Assembly (NCBI GenBank): GCA_036555425.1
Contig: DATBLL010000224.1
Location: forward strand, 1 to 12,717
Reading direction: 5' to 3'
DNA: 12,717 nt
DNA from: SBBV01 sp036555425
GTDB taxonomy: Bacteria; Pseudomonadota; Alphaproteobacteria; Bin65
Part shown: positions 1 to 6,653 of the stretch, one piece after another
Layout: every line of letters begins with the position of its first letter
Numbering within the stretch: position 1 is the first letter of the stretch
Notes under the pieces: generated by a model
Databases searched by the model: none
What the model was told of the DNA's origin: nothing
Seen by the model: the letters and a program-made list of their open reading frames with translations, nothing else
Made by a program: the position numbers and the translations under genes

Positions 1-210
1 GCGCGGTTCGCGGGCCGCGTAGGCGCGCACGCCGTTGGCGCTGGTGAAGACAAGCGCCTGCACGCCCTCGAGCGGAGGCAGCGGCGCGTCGGCGGTCTCG
101 ATCGTCATCAGCGGCGCCACCACGGCTTCGATGCCGTGCTCGGCCAATTGCGCGGCGAAGCGCTGGGCGTCGGGCTCGGGGCGCGTGAGGAGGATGCGCA
201 TGGCGTTCAT
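1..210 (-). CDS. hemD: Uroporphyrinogen-III synthase, N-terminal part (cut by window edge)
   Basis: This is the first 70 codons of a protein starting MNAMRILLTRPEPDAQRF. It contains LMTIETADAPLPP and ALVFTSANGVRAYA, which fit the first domain of uroporphyrinogen-III synthase, the enzyme that cyclises hydroxymethylbilane with inversion of ring D. The LTRP start and the FTSANGV segment are characteristic of the family, which is otherwise poorly conserved. The ATG at 210 overlaps the hemC stop as ATGA, so the two genes are probably translationally coupled; a second in-frame ATG at 201 is the alternative start. The position directly after hemC, whose product makes its substrate, strongly supports the call. 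The rest of the gene lies beyond the left edge, so the C-terminal domain and true length cannot be judged. Confidence 0.85.
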   Translation of the reverse strand, partial: MNAMRILLTRPEPDAQRFAAQLAEHGIEAVVAPLMTIETADAPLPPLEGVQALVFTSANGVRAYAAREPR

Positions 211-1139
211 GCCGCGAGCAGGTCGGCCGGCGCACGGGCGCGCAGGTCGCGCGCGGCGTCGGCGCCGAGTGCCGCGGCATCGCTCGGCGCGCCCTCGCGC
301 TCGGCGCGGAGGACGAGCGTGCCGTCGCGCCGCGCCAGCAGCGCGCGCAGCCGCAGCGCGCCGTTGCGCTGCGGCTCGGCGAGCGCGCCGATCGGCGTGC
401 GGCAGGAGCCGTCGAGCCCGGCCAGAAGCGCGCGCTCGGCCTGCATCGCGGCGCTTGCCGACGGATCGGCGACGGCAGCGAGCACTTGGCGCACCCGCGT
501 ATCGCGCTCGCGGCATTGCAGCGCGATCAGGCCCTGGCCGGGCGCGGGCAGCAGGATGTCGGGGTCGAGCGGCGTCGCCTCGGGCACCGCGAGATCGAGC
601 CGCGCGAGGCCGGCCATGGCCAGCAGCGTCGCCGCGGCCGCGCCACCGCGGATTTTGCCGAGCCGCGTATCGACATTGCCGCGCATGGGCGCGATCTCGA
701 GATCGGGCCGGAGCGCCCGGAGTTGCGCCTCGCGGCGGATCGAGCCGGTGGCAACGCGGGCACCCGGCGCCAGATCGGCCAGCGAACGGGCGCCGGGGGC
801 GATCAGCGCATCGCGCGGATCGGCGCGCGACAGGACGGCGGCGATCACGAGGCCGGCGGGCAGGCGCGTCTCGAGATCCTTCAGCGAATGGACCGCGAAA
901 TCGACGGTGCCGTCGAGCAGGGCCTGTTCGAGCTCCTTGGCGAAGAGGCCCTTGCCGCCGATATCGGCGAGCGGCCGGTCCTGCACGCGGTCGCCCGTGG
1001 TTTTGATCGGGACGACCGTCGGCGGCGGCAGGTCGGGATACGCGCCCGCAAGGCGCGCCACGGCCAGCCGCACCTGCGCCAGCGCGAGCGTGCTGCCGCG
1101 CGTGCCGATCTTGAGCGGGCGCGGGGAGGAGGCGGTCAT
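207..1139 (-). CDS. hemC: Porphobilinogen deaminase (hydroxymethylbilane synthase)
   Basis: This cytosolic enzyme joins four porphobilinogen units into hydroxymethylbilane in heme and other tetrapyrrole synthesis. With the ATG start at 1139 it is 310 aa, a normal family length. Visible landmarks are the N-terminal KIGTRGSTLALAQ, the VHSLKD segment with the catalytic Asp at about residue 88, RREAQL and MRGNVDTRL in the substrate and cofactor region, LPAPGQGLIALQ, and GLDGSCRTPIGA. Cys246 in the last motif is the attachment point of the dipyrromethane cofactor. An in-frame TTG at 1157 would add six residues. The ATG is preferred because the conserved core begins just after it, although no strong Shine-Dalgarno is seen at either start. 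The stop overlaps the hemD start. The gene diverges from tsaD across a 154-bp gap in which I see no convincing promoter hexamers on either strand. Confidence 0.97.
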   Translation of the reverse strand: MTASSPRPLKIGTRGSTLALAQVRLAVARLAGAYPDLPPPTVVPIKTTGDRVQDRPLADIGGKGLFAKELEQALLDGTVDFAVHSLKDLETRLPAGLVIAAVLSRADPRDALIAPGARSLADLAPGARVATGSIRREAQLRALRPDLEIAPMRGNVDTRLGKIRGGAAAATLLAMAGLARLDLAVPEATPLDPDILLPAPGQGLIALQCRERDTRVRQVLAAVADPSASAAMQAERALLAGLDGSCRTPIGALAEPQRNGALRLRALLARRDGTLVLRAEREGAPSDAAALGADAARDLRARAPADLLAA

Positions 1140-1293
1140 GGCAAAGGCGCGGCGCAACGCATCGTGGGGTGGAGCATCTTAACGCCTTCGCCTGGAGCTA
1201 TGCGCGGCCAATATGCTGCATCTTGCCACGCTTTGCGCAGGCATGGCGGAAACGGCGCTGGTCGACTAAGTCTAGCCGTGGCAGGGCGCATCG

Positions 1294-2340
1294 ATGGACA
1301 ACGGCCAGACCATCGTTCTCGGCATCGAGACGAGCTGCGACGAAACGGCGGCCGCCGTCGTCGCCGGCGACCGGACGGTCTTGGCCGAGCGCCTCCTCTC
1401 GCAGCTCGACGACCACGCGCCCTATGGCGGCATCGTGCCCGAAATCGCGGCGCGCGCGCATCTCGCCCATCTCGACCGGCTGGTGGCCGAAACCATGGCG
1501 GCGGCCAAGCTCGGCTTCGCCGACCTCGCCGCCGTCGCCGCTACCGGCGGCCCCGGCCTCATCGGCGGCATCATGGTCGGCGTCATGACCGCCAAGGCGA
1601 TCGCCGCGGTGCACAAGCGGCCGTTCCTCGCGGTCAATCATCTCGAAGGCCACGCGCTCTCGCCTCGGCTCACGCACGATCTCGCCTTTCCTTATCTGCT
1701 GCTGCTGGTCTCGGGCGGGCATTGCCAGCTGCTCGCGGCCGAAGGCGTCGGCCGCTACGTACGGCTCGGCGGCACGGTCGACGACGCGGCGGGCGAGGCG
1801 TTCGACAAGGTCGCGAAGATGCTGGGCTTGGGCTATCCAGGCGGGCCGGCGGTCGAGCGCGCCGCCAAGCTGGGCGAGCCGGGCCGCTTCCGCCTGCCGC
1901 GGCCGATGAAGGGGCGCGAGGGCGCCGATTTCTCGTTCGCGGGCTTGAAGACCGCGGTGCGCCAGGCGATCGCGCAATTGCCCGGCGGCCGCGCCACGCC
2001 CGACGACACGGCCGATCTCTGCCGCGATTTCCAGGATGCCGTGGCCGAGATCGTCGCCGACCGCACGCGCCATGCGCTCGCGCGCTTCCGCCGCGAATGG
2101 CCCGCGGGGCGGGCACTGGTCGTGGCGGGCGGCGTCGCCGCAAACGCGGCGCTGCGCGACGTGCTGGCCGCCGCGGCCGGGGAGGCCGGGCTCGCTTTCG
2201 TGGCGCCGCCGCTGCGCTATTGCACCGACAATGCGGCGATGATCGCCTGGGCCGGGCTCGAGCGCCTCGCGCTGGGGCAGCGCGACCGGCTCGATTTCGC
2301 GCCGCGGCCGCGCTGGCCGCTGACCGAGTTGGCGGCATGA
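1294..2340 (+). CDS. tsaD: tRNA N6-adenosine threonylcarbamoyltransferase (t6A37 synthesis)
   Basis: TsaD transfers the threonylcarbamoyl group from threonylcarbamoyl-AMP to A37 of ANN-decoding tRNAs, working with TsaB and TsaE; TsaC makes the adenylate. The 348-aa protein has the ASKHA-fold N-terminus VLGIETSCDET, the metal-binding NHLEGH at residues 115-120 (His116 and His120), the nucleotide loop VSGGHCQL (139-146), DDAAGEAFDK (163-172), GGVAANAALR, and CTDNAAMIAWAG from residue 310, in which Asp312 is the expected third metal ligand. All key residues are present and the length is typical. The ATG at 1294 is followed closely by the conserved core, so the start is firm even though the upstream GGCAGGG is only a fair ribosome site. 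Its stop overlaps the gpsA start as ATGA, so the two form an operon divergent from hemC. Confidence 0.98.
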   Translation: MDNGQTIVLGIETSCDETAAAVVAGDRTVLAERLLSQLDDHAPYGGIVPEIAARAHLAHLDRLVAETMAAAKLGFADLAAVAATGGPGLIGGIMVGVMTAKAIAAVHKRPFLAVNHLEGHALSPRLTHDLAFPYLLLLVSGGHCQLLAAEGVGRYVRLGGTVDDAAGEAFDKVAKMLGLGYPGGPAVERAAKLGEPGRFRLPRPMKGREGADFSFAGLKTAVRQAIAQLPGGRATPDDTADLCRDFQDAVAEIVADRTRHALARFRREWPAGRALVVAGGVAANAALRDVLAAAAGEAGLAFVAPPLRYCTDNAAMIAWAGLERLALGQRDRLDFAPRPRWPLTELAA

Positions 2341-3341
2341 AGAAGCTCCAGCGCTTCGCCGTCATCGGCGCCGGCGCCTGGGGCACGGCGCTCGCGCTCG
2401 TAGCGGGCCGCGCGGGACGCCAGGCGATCCTCTGGGCGCGCGAGCGCGAGGTGGTCGATGCCATCCTGAAGCAGCGCGAGAACACGGTGTTCCTGCCGGG
2501 CATCAAGCTCGACCCGCCGTTTGCGGTCACCGACGAATTCCATTCCGCGCTCGAGGAGGTCGACGCTGTCGTCCTGGCGGTGCCGGCGCAATATCTCAGG
2601 GCGCTCCTCGGCCAGATGACGCGCTATGTTCCCCCCGGCGCCGTGCTCGTGCTCGCCGCCAAGGGCATCGAGCAGGAGACCGGCGCGCTCTTGTCCGAAG
2701 CCGTCACCAACGCGCTGCCAAAGCATCCGCTGGCGATCCTCTCGGGCCCGACCTTTGCGGGCGAGGTGGCGAAGGGGCTGCCGACCGCGGTGACGGTGGC
2801 GGCGCGCGAGCGCGCGACCGCCGAGCTGGTGGCGAAAGCGCTCGGCGGGCGCGGCTTCCGCCCTTACGTCTCGGACGATCCGGTCGGCGTCCAGGTCGGC
2901 GGCGCGGTCAAGAACGTCATCGCCATCGCCTGCGGCATCGTCATCGGCCGCGGGCTCGGCGAGAACGCGCGCGCCGCGCTGCTGACGCGCGGACTCGCCG
3001 AGATGACGCGGCTCGGCGTGGCCAAGGGCGCCAAGGCGGAAACCTTCATGGGGCTTTCGGGCCTCGGCGACCTGGCGCTCACCTGCGGCTCGCCGCAATC
3101 GCGCAACATGTCGCTCGGCATCGCGATCGGGGAAGGCAAGACGCTCGCCGAGATCCTCGCGGCGCGCTGGTCGGTGGCCGAAGGTGTGGCCACCGCGCCT
3201 GCGGTCGTGGCGCTGGCCAAGCGCCTCGATGTCGAAATGCCGATCTCATCCGCCGTCGATGCCGTGCTTCACCACGGCGGCAAGATCGACGCCGCCATCG
3301 ACTCACTGCTGCGCCGCCCGCTCAAGGCGGAAGGAAAATGA
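2337..3341 (+). CDS. gpsA: Glycerol-3-phosphate dehydrogenase [NAD(P)+]
   Basis: This cytosolic enzyme reduces dihydroxyacetone phosphate to sn-glycerol 3-phosphate, the backbone for phospholipids. The 334-aa protein starts with a Rossmann fold, FAVIGAGAWGTA, with the GxGxxG glycines at residues 11, 13 and 16. It then has AAKGIE, LSGPTFAGEVAKG, VGGAVKNVIAIACG with the catalytic Lys at residue 192, and GLSGLGDLALTCGSPQSRN with Asp245 and Arg256 at the active site. The start is fixed by the ATGA overlap with tsaD. The same open frame continues upstream for about 1.8 kb without a stop, opposite hemC and inside tsaD, but that is a GC-rich artefact and not a fusion. In many alphaproteobacteria this pair is followed by yciI and an EVE-domain gene. 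Here the operon ends at a palindromic repeat six bases after the stop. Confidence 0.98.
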   Translation: MKKLQRFAVIGAGAWGTALALVAGRAGRQAILWAREREVVDAILKQRENTVFLPGIKLDPPFAVTDEFHSALEEVDAVVLAVPAQYLRALLGQMTRYVPPGAVLVLAAKGIEQETGALLSEAVTNALPKHPLAILSGPTFAGEVAKGLPTAVTVAARERATAELVAKALGGRGFRPYVSDDPVGVQVGGAVKNVIAIACGIVIGRGLGENARAALLTRGLAEMTRLGVAKGAKAETFMGLSGLGDLALTCGSPQSRNMSLGIAIGEGKTLAEILAARWSVAEGVATAPAVVALAKRLDVEMPISSAVDAVLHHGGKIDAAIDSLLRRPLKAEGK

Positions 3342-3347
3342 ATAGAA

Positions 3348-3484
3348 GCCGGGGAGCCAGGGGGAAAAATCACCACGAAGACACGAAGTCCACGAAGGGA
3401 AGGAATGGCGCGCCTTTGGCCTGCAAAGAGGTTTTCTTCGTGGTCTTCGTGTCTTCGTGGTGAATCTGTCGCTCTCTCCCCGGC
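3348..3484. repeat. Palindromic repeat 1, arms of three CACGAAG heptamers
   Basis: The arms 3370-3397 and 3436-3463 are reverse complements at 27 of 28 positions. Each arm is three copies of CACGAAG (CTTCGTG on the other arm) spaced 8-9 nt apart and ending in TCACCACG at the outside. A small central hairpin, CTTTG gcctg CAAAG, sits at 3414-3428. A further outer pair, GCCGGGGAG (3348-3356) and CTCCCCGGC (3476-3484), extends the symmetry to 137 bp. The element fills the gap between the convergent gpsA and moeB stops, so a transcript from either side would fold into a long hairpin and could be terminated or stabilised. There is no U-run to make it a classical intrinsic terminator. No protein is encoded. 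Similar CACGAAG-rich palindromes occur in many environmental bacterial genomes, from memory. Confidence 0.9.
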
Positions 3485-3490
3485 TCCTGT

Positions 3491-4294
3491 TCACTTCTTG
3501 GCATGAAGCGAAAGATCACGGATCGTTGCTTGCGGGCCGCAGAGGGGGCAGGCGGGATCGCGCTTGGCCTTGAGCTTGCGGAAGGTGGTCGAGAGCGCGT
3601 CGTAGATCAGAAGCCGGCCGTTCATCGACTCGCCGAGGCCCAAGATCTCCTTCAGCACCTCGGCGGCCTGGAGCGTGCCGAGCGCGCCGGCGACCGCGCC
3701 GAAAATGCCGGCCTGATCGCAGCGCGGCACCGCGCCCTCGGGCGGCGGCGCGGGGAAGAGGCAGCGGAAGCAGGGATTGTCGCCCTTCTCGTAGGCGCGG
3801 TAGGTGCCGAGCTGGCCCTCGAAGCGCAGTAGCGCGCCGGAGACGAGCGGCTTCTTCGCGAGATAGCACGCATCGTTGACGAGATAGCGCGTCGGGAAAT
3901 TGTCGCTGCCGTCGGCGACAAGGTCGTAGTCGGCGATGATGCGGAGCGCGTTGGCGGCGGTGAGCCGCTCGCGATAGGTGACGACGGCGATCTCGGGATT
4001 GAGCGCGTGGATCGCGGCTTCGGCGCTCGCGACCTTCGGCGTGCCGACGCGGCCGGTGGTGTGGATCACCTGGCGCTGCAGATTGGTGAGATCGACATCG
4101 TCGTTGTCGATGACGCCGAGCGTGCCGACCCCGGCGGCGGCGAGATAGAGCAGCATCGGCGCGCCGAGACCGCCGGCACCGATGACGAGCACTTTCGCGG
4201 CGAGCAGCTTCGCCTGTCCCTCCTCGCCGACCTCGTCGAGGATGACGTGGCGCGCATAGCGCATCAGTTGCTCGTCGGTGATGGGATGCGTCAT
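3491..4294 (-). CDS. moeB: MoeB/ThiF-family adenylyltransferase (E1-like), probable molybdopterin-synthase adenylyltransferase
   Basis: This E1-like enzyme adenylates the C-terminal Gly-Gly of a small sulfur carrier such as MoaD or ThiS, so that it can take up sulfur for molybdopterin or thiazole synthesis. The 267-aa protein opens with QLMRYARHVILDEVG and has the nucleotide loop VIGAGGLGAP (residues 37-46), DNDDVDLTNLQRQ (63-75) and DGSDNFPTRYLVND (128-141). Two zinc-binding pairs are present, CFRC (175-178) and CPLC (249-252). Cys192 lies in RCDQAGIFG. It stops at the end of the adenylation domain and has no C-terminal rhodanese domain, so it is the short MoeB/ThiF type rather than MoeZ. 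MoeB and ThiF cannot be told apart safely here because no moa or thi gene is in view. The start overlaps the dut stop as ATGA, and the stop is followed by repeat 1. Confidence 0.93.
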   Translation of the reverse strand: MTHPITDEQLMRYARHVILDEVGEEGQAKLLAAKVLVIGAGGLGAPMLLYLAAAGVGTLGVIDNDDVDLTNLQRQVIHTTGRVGTPKVASAEAAIHALNPEIAVVTYRERLTAANALRIIADYDLVADGSDNFPTRYLVNDACYLAKKPLVSGALLRFEGQLGTYRAYEKGDNPCFRCLFPAPPPEGAVPRCDQAGIFGAVAGALGTLQAAEVLKEILGLGESMNGRLLIYDALSTTFRKLKAKRDPACPLCGPQATIRDLSLHAKK

Positions 4295-4752
4295 CGCTTG
4301 GTCTCTGTGCCGGTGGAGCCGAAGCCGCCGGCCCCGCGCTCTGACATAGGCAGCGTTTCCACCTCGCGCCAGCGCCCGCGCGTGACCGGCGCCACGATCA
4401 TCTGCGCGATGCGCATGCCGCGCGCGACGGTGAACGGCGCCGTGCCGTGATTGACCAGCAGCACCTGCACCTCGCCGCGATAGTCGGCGTCGATCGTGCC
4501 GGGCGAATTCAAGCCGGTGATGCCGTGCTTCAAGGCCAGGCCCGAGCGTGGGCGCACTTGCGCCTCGTAGCCCGGCGGCAGCGCGACCGCGATGCCGGTC
4601 GGCACGAGCGCCCGCGCGCCGGGCATCAGCACGAGATCGGCCTCGATTGCGGCGCGCAGATCCATGCCGGCGGCGAACGCGCTCTCATAGTCCGGCAGCG
4701 GCAGGTCGCGCCCATGATCGAGGCGCGTGATCTGTATTTCGATCTCGTTCAT
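4291..4752 (-). CDS. dut: Deoxyuridine 5'-triphosphate nucleotidohydrolase (dUTPase)
   Basis: This enzyme hydrolyses dUTP to dUMP and pyrophosphate, keeping uracil out of DNA and feeding dTMP synthesis; it acts as a trimer. All five signature motifs of the trimeric family are present in the 153 residues: AGMDLRA (28-34), PRSGLA (68-73), GTIDADYRGEV (85-95, with catalytic Asp90), RIAQMIV (114-120) and the glycine-rich RGAGGFGSTG (139-148) that closes over the active site. I chose the ATG at 4752, where MNEIEIQ matches the usual N-terminus, over an in-frame TTG at 4770. The gene is followed by moeB with a 4-bp overlap and is separated from coaBC upstream by repeat 2. The coaBC-dut neighbourhood is common in proteobacteria and fits linked nucleotide and cofactor housekeeping. 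Confidence 0.98.
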   Translation of the reverse strand: MNEIEIQITRLDHGRDLPLPDYESAFAAGMDLRAAIEADLVLMPGARALVPTGIAVALPPGYEAQVRPRSGLALKHGITGLNSPGTIDADYRGEVQVLLVNHGTAPFTVARGMRIAQMIVAPVTRGRWREVETLPMSERGAGGFGSTGTETKR

Positions 4753-4814
4753 CGCGCAGCCGCGCAACAAAGGTGAGCGAACAGGAGGCGTGGAGGCGTG
4801 GGGAAGGGAGAAGC

Positions 4815-4914
4815 TTCACCACCAAGGCACCAAGACACCAAGAAAGAAGAAATGCGCGCCGTAGGCGCGCGAAAGATTCTCAGTGCCTTGGTGTCTTGGT
4901 GCCTCGGTGGTGTC
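4815..4914. repeat. Palindromic repeat 2, arms of three CACCAAG heptamers
   Basis: The arms 4817-4842 and 4887-4912 are reverse complements at 25 of 26 positions. The left arm is CACCACCAAG followed by GCACCAAG and ACACCAAG, so the heptamer CACCAAG repeats every 8 nt. The right arm holds CTTGGTG twice and CTCGGTG once. The centre is a perfect 7-bp hairpin, GCGCGCC gta GGCGCGC, at 4854-4870. The element lies between the coaBC stop (4951) and the dut start (4752) on the minus strand, so a coaBC-dut transcript would carry the structure. The architecture is the same as repeat 1, but the fourth base of the heptamer is C instead of G in all left-arm copies, with the matching change on the right arm. 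Confidence 0.9.
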
Positions 4915-4950
4915 ACTTGCTTCTTCGCGCCTTCACCTCTCCTGATCACT

Positions 4951-6159
4951 TTACGCCGCGCCGGGGCGAAGGGTGTCGGCGATGCGCTCGGCGAGGCGGC
5001 GGGCGACCGCGTCTTTCTCCATCGTCGGCCAAGTTTCGACGCCCTTGTCGGTGATGAGGTGGACCGTGTTGCGCTCGCCGCCGAAGGTGCCGGTGGCGGG
5101 GGCCACGTCGTTGGCGAGGATCCAATCGCACCCCTTCTTCGCGCGCTTGACGCGCGCATTGGCGATGACGTCCTCGGTCTCGGCCGCGAAGCCGACGACA
5201 AGGCGCGGGCGGCGGTTGCCGGGCTGGGCGAGCGTGGCGAGGATATCGGGGTTCGCCGCCAGCGCCAGTGGGGGCGGGGCACCGCCATTCTTCTTGAGCT
5301 TCTGCGCCGCTTCGTCGGCCACGCGCCAGTCGGCGACCGCCGCCGCGCACACCGCCACTTCGACCGGCAGCGCGCGCTCGCACGCGGTCAGCATCTCGCG
5401 CGCGGATTCGATGCGATGGACCGCAACACCGGCGGGATCGGCGAGCGCCGTCGGGCCCGAAACCAGCACCGTCTCGGCGCCCATTTCGGCGAGGGCCGCC
5501 GCGATGGCGTGGCCTTGCTTGCCCGAGGAGCGGTTGGCGATGTAGCGCACCGGATCGATCGCCTCGTGCGTGGGGCCGCTGGTGACGAGCGCACGGAGGC
5601 CCGCGAGGCGCCCGGTGCCGCGGAACTGCGCCTCGATCGCGGCGAGGATTTCCTCGGGCTCGGCCATGCGGCCGATGCCCATCTCGTCCTCGGCCAGCGG
5701 TCCCTGGTTGGGGCCGACGCGCTTCACGCCGCGCTGCTCGAGCTTATGCATGTTCTCGAGCGTCGCCGCGTGGAGCCACATGCGGTGGTTCATCGCCGGC
5801 GCGACCAGGATCGGCGCGGCCGAGGCGAGCAGCACCGTCGTCGCGAGCTCGTCGGCGAGGCCATGCGCCATCTTGGCGAGGATGTCGGCGGTGGCCGGTG
5901 CCACCACGGCGAGATCGGCTTCCTGCGAGAGGCGGAGATGGCCCATCTCGCTCTCCTCGGTGAGCGAAAATTGGTCCTGATAGACCTTCTCGTGGCTCAG
6001 CGCCGAAACCGCAAGCGGCGTCACGAACTGCGCGCCGCCCTTCGAGAGGACGCAGCGCACGAGCGCGCCGCGCTCGCGCAGGCGGCGGATGAGGGCGAGG
6101 CTCTTGTACGCCGCGATTCCGCCGGAGATGACGAGAAGAATGCGCTTGCCGTCGAGCAT
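4951..6159 (-). CDS. coaBC: Bifunctional phosphopantothenoylcysteine decarboxylase / phosphopantothenate-cysteine ligase
   Basis: The protein carries out two successive steps of coenzyme A synthesis: CoaB joins cysteine to 4'-phosphopantothenate, and the FMN-dependent CoaC domain decarboxylates the product. In the 402 residues, the CoaC domain (about 1-185) shows LLVISGGIAAYKS, the active-site His74 in MGHLRLS, APATADILAKMAHGLADEL and the PAMNHRMW motif (121-128). The CoaB domain (about 188-400) shows VTSGPTHEAIDPVRYIANRSSGKQG with the active-site Asn209, AAAVADWR, a KLKK segment (287-290), ANPDIL and VGFAAET. One oddity is the flap PLAEDEMGIGRM (154-165), which has Glu157 where E. coli CoaBC has the proton-donating Cys158. 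The ATG at 6159 is preceded by GAGG at a suitable distance. The gene lies between a GGGGTCAGACCCC repeat cluster upstream and palindromic repeat 2 downstream. Confidence 0.97.
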   Translation of the reverse strand: MLDGKRILLVISGGIAAYKSLALIRRLRERGALVRCVLSKGGAQFVTPLAVSALSHEKVYQDQFSLTEESEMGHLRLSQEADLAVVAPATADILAKMAHGLADELATTVLLASAAPILVAPAMNHRMWLHAATLENMHKLEQRGVKRVGPNQGPLAEDEMGIGRMAEPEEILAAIEAQFRGTGRLAGLRALVTSGPTHEAIDPVRYIANRSSGKQGHAIAAALAEMGAETVLVSGPTALADPAGVAVHRIESAREMLTACERALPVEVAVCAAAVADWRVADEAAQKLKKNGGAPPPLALAANPDILATLAQPGNRRPRLVVGFAAETEDVIANARVKRAKKGCDWILANDVAPATGTFGGERNTVHLITDKGVETWPTMEKDAVARRLAERIADTLRPGAA

Positions 6160-6224
6160 GAGGCGCCTCGAATAGGGGCCGCGGCAAAGCTATGGCGTAT
6201 GCTGCGCCGCGGCAATGGTAAGAA

Positions 6225-6351
6225 GGGGTCAGACCCCGAGGCAACGGAAGAGCGTTGCTTACAGGCAAATCGCGCCTTGCGCGATTTGGCCCGAAGCTCG
6301 GCACTCAGCGAAGGGGTCAGACCCCTTTCCCTAAAAAAGGGGTCTGACCCC
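6225..6351. repeat. GGGGTC(A/T)GACCCC repeat cluster with internal hairpins
   Basis: Three copies of a 13-nt dyad lie here: GGGGTCAGACCCC at 6225-6237 and 6313-6325, and its reverse complement GGGGTCTGACCCC at 6339-6351. Between the first two are two further hairpins: GCAACG/CGTTGC at 6241-6258, and AAATCGCGC ctt GCGCGATTT at 6267-6287. The second and third copies can also pair with each other as a longer stem, since AAGGGGTCAGACCCCTTT faces AAAGGGGTCTGACCCC. The cluster fills most of the 195-bp gap between the DUF6489-type stop and the coaBC start. I see no open frame with gene character in it. It resembles REP/BIME-like intergenic elements, and this 13-mer is familiar from other bacterial genomes, from memory only. 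Confidence 0.85.
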
Positions 6352-6356
6352 TTTTT
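6333..6356 (-). terminator. Intrinsic terminator of the DUF6489-type gene, built from a GGGGTCAGACCCC copy
   Basis: Read on the minus strand, the TAA stop of the DUF6489-type gene is followed at once by an A-run, the stem GGGGT cag ACCCC and then six T. Stem plus U-run directly after the stop is the classical rho-independent layout. The A-run can pair with part of the U-run, which makes the structure nearly symmetric, so it may also act on the opposite strand. Confidence 0.65.
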
Positions 6357-6591
6357 AGAGCTTCTTTCCAGCGAATTGGTCCCAAAAGGCCTTCTGGATC
6401 TGCTCGAAGGTTTGCGTCCCGGTGGCGAGCCATTGCTTCAAGAGCGCCTCGGGTTCGGTGCCGGCCATCGCCTTCATCATACGCTCGCGGAGCGCCTCCA
6501 TCACCTCGCGCTGCAGCGGACCGAAATCGGGCAAGCCCAGGAACGCGCGCGCCTCTTCGGGCGTGCAATCGATGTTGATCGTGACCTTCAT
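6355..6591 (-). CDS. DUF6489-type small protein of unknown function
   Basis: This 78-residue cytosolic protein starts MKVTINIDCTPEEARAFLGLPD and continues with PLQREVMEALRERMMKAM, then a C-terminal helix rich in Gln, Phe and Trp (LLKQWLATGTQTFEQIQKAFWDQFAGKKL). The N-terminal signature and length match what I recall as DUF6489, a family described from alphaproteobacteria. There is no signal peptide or membrane segment. The CTPEEARAFLG start followed by predicted amphipathic helices suggests a small helical or phasin-like protein, but that is inference and no activity is assigned. The ATG at 6591 has a good Shine-Dalgarno, GAGGAGA, about eight bases upstream. It lies between the transglycosylase gene and coaBC with palindromic repeat 3 just upstream, and its stop abuts a terminator, so it is probably its own transcription unit. 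Confidence 0.8.
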   Translation of the reverse strand: MKVTINIDCTPEEARAFLGLPDFGPLQREVMEALRERMMKAMAGTEPEALLKQWLATGTQTFEQIQKAFWDQFAGKKL

Positions 6592-6653
6592 GACGGCGCT
6601 CTCCTCGGGCTAAGGCGCCAATCTGCGTCAATCGCGGGCGAAAAAGAAAGGCC

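Noticed and set aside
1140..1293. Divergent promoters between hemC and tsaD
   Set aside because: Some -35-like hexamers such as TTGCCA occur, but none has a reasonable -10 at 16-18 nt. A promoter must be near, but I cannot place it from sequence.
486..2336. A very long plus-strand open frame running through hemC and tsaD into gpsA, suggesting a large fusion protein
   Set aside because: The sequence before the gpsA start is Arg/Ala-rich shadow coding opposite hemC and out of frame in tsaD. gpsA has its own ATG overlapping the tsaD stop and a normal length.
3370..3463. Tandem heptamers considered as a CRISPR-like array or a simple satellite
   Set aside because: The unit is only 7 nt at 8-9 nt spacing, with no unique spacers, and the two triplets are inverted, so it is a hairpin element.
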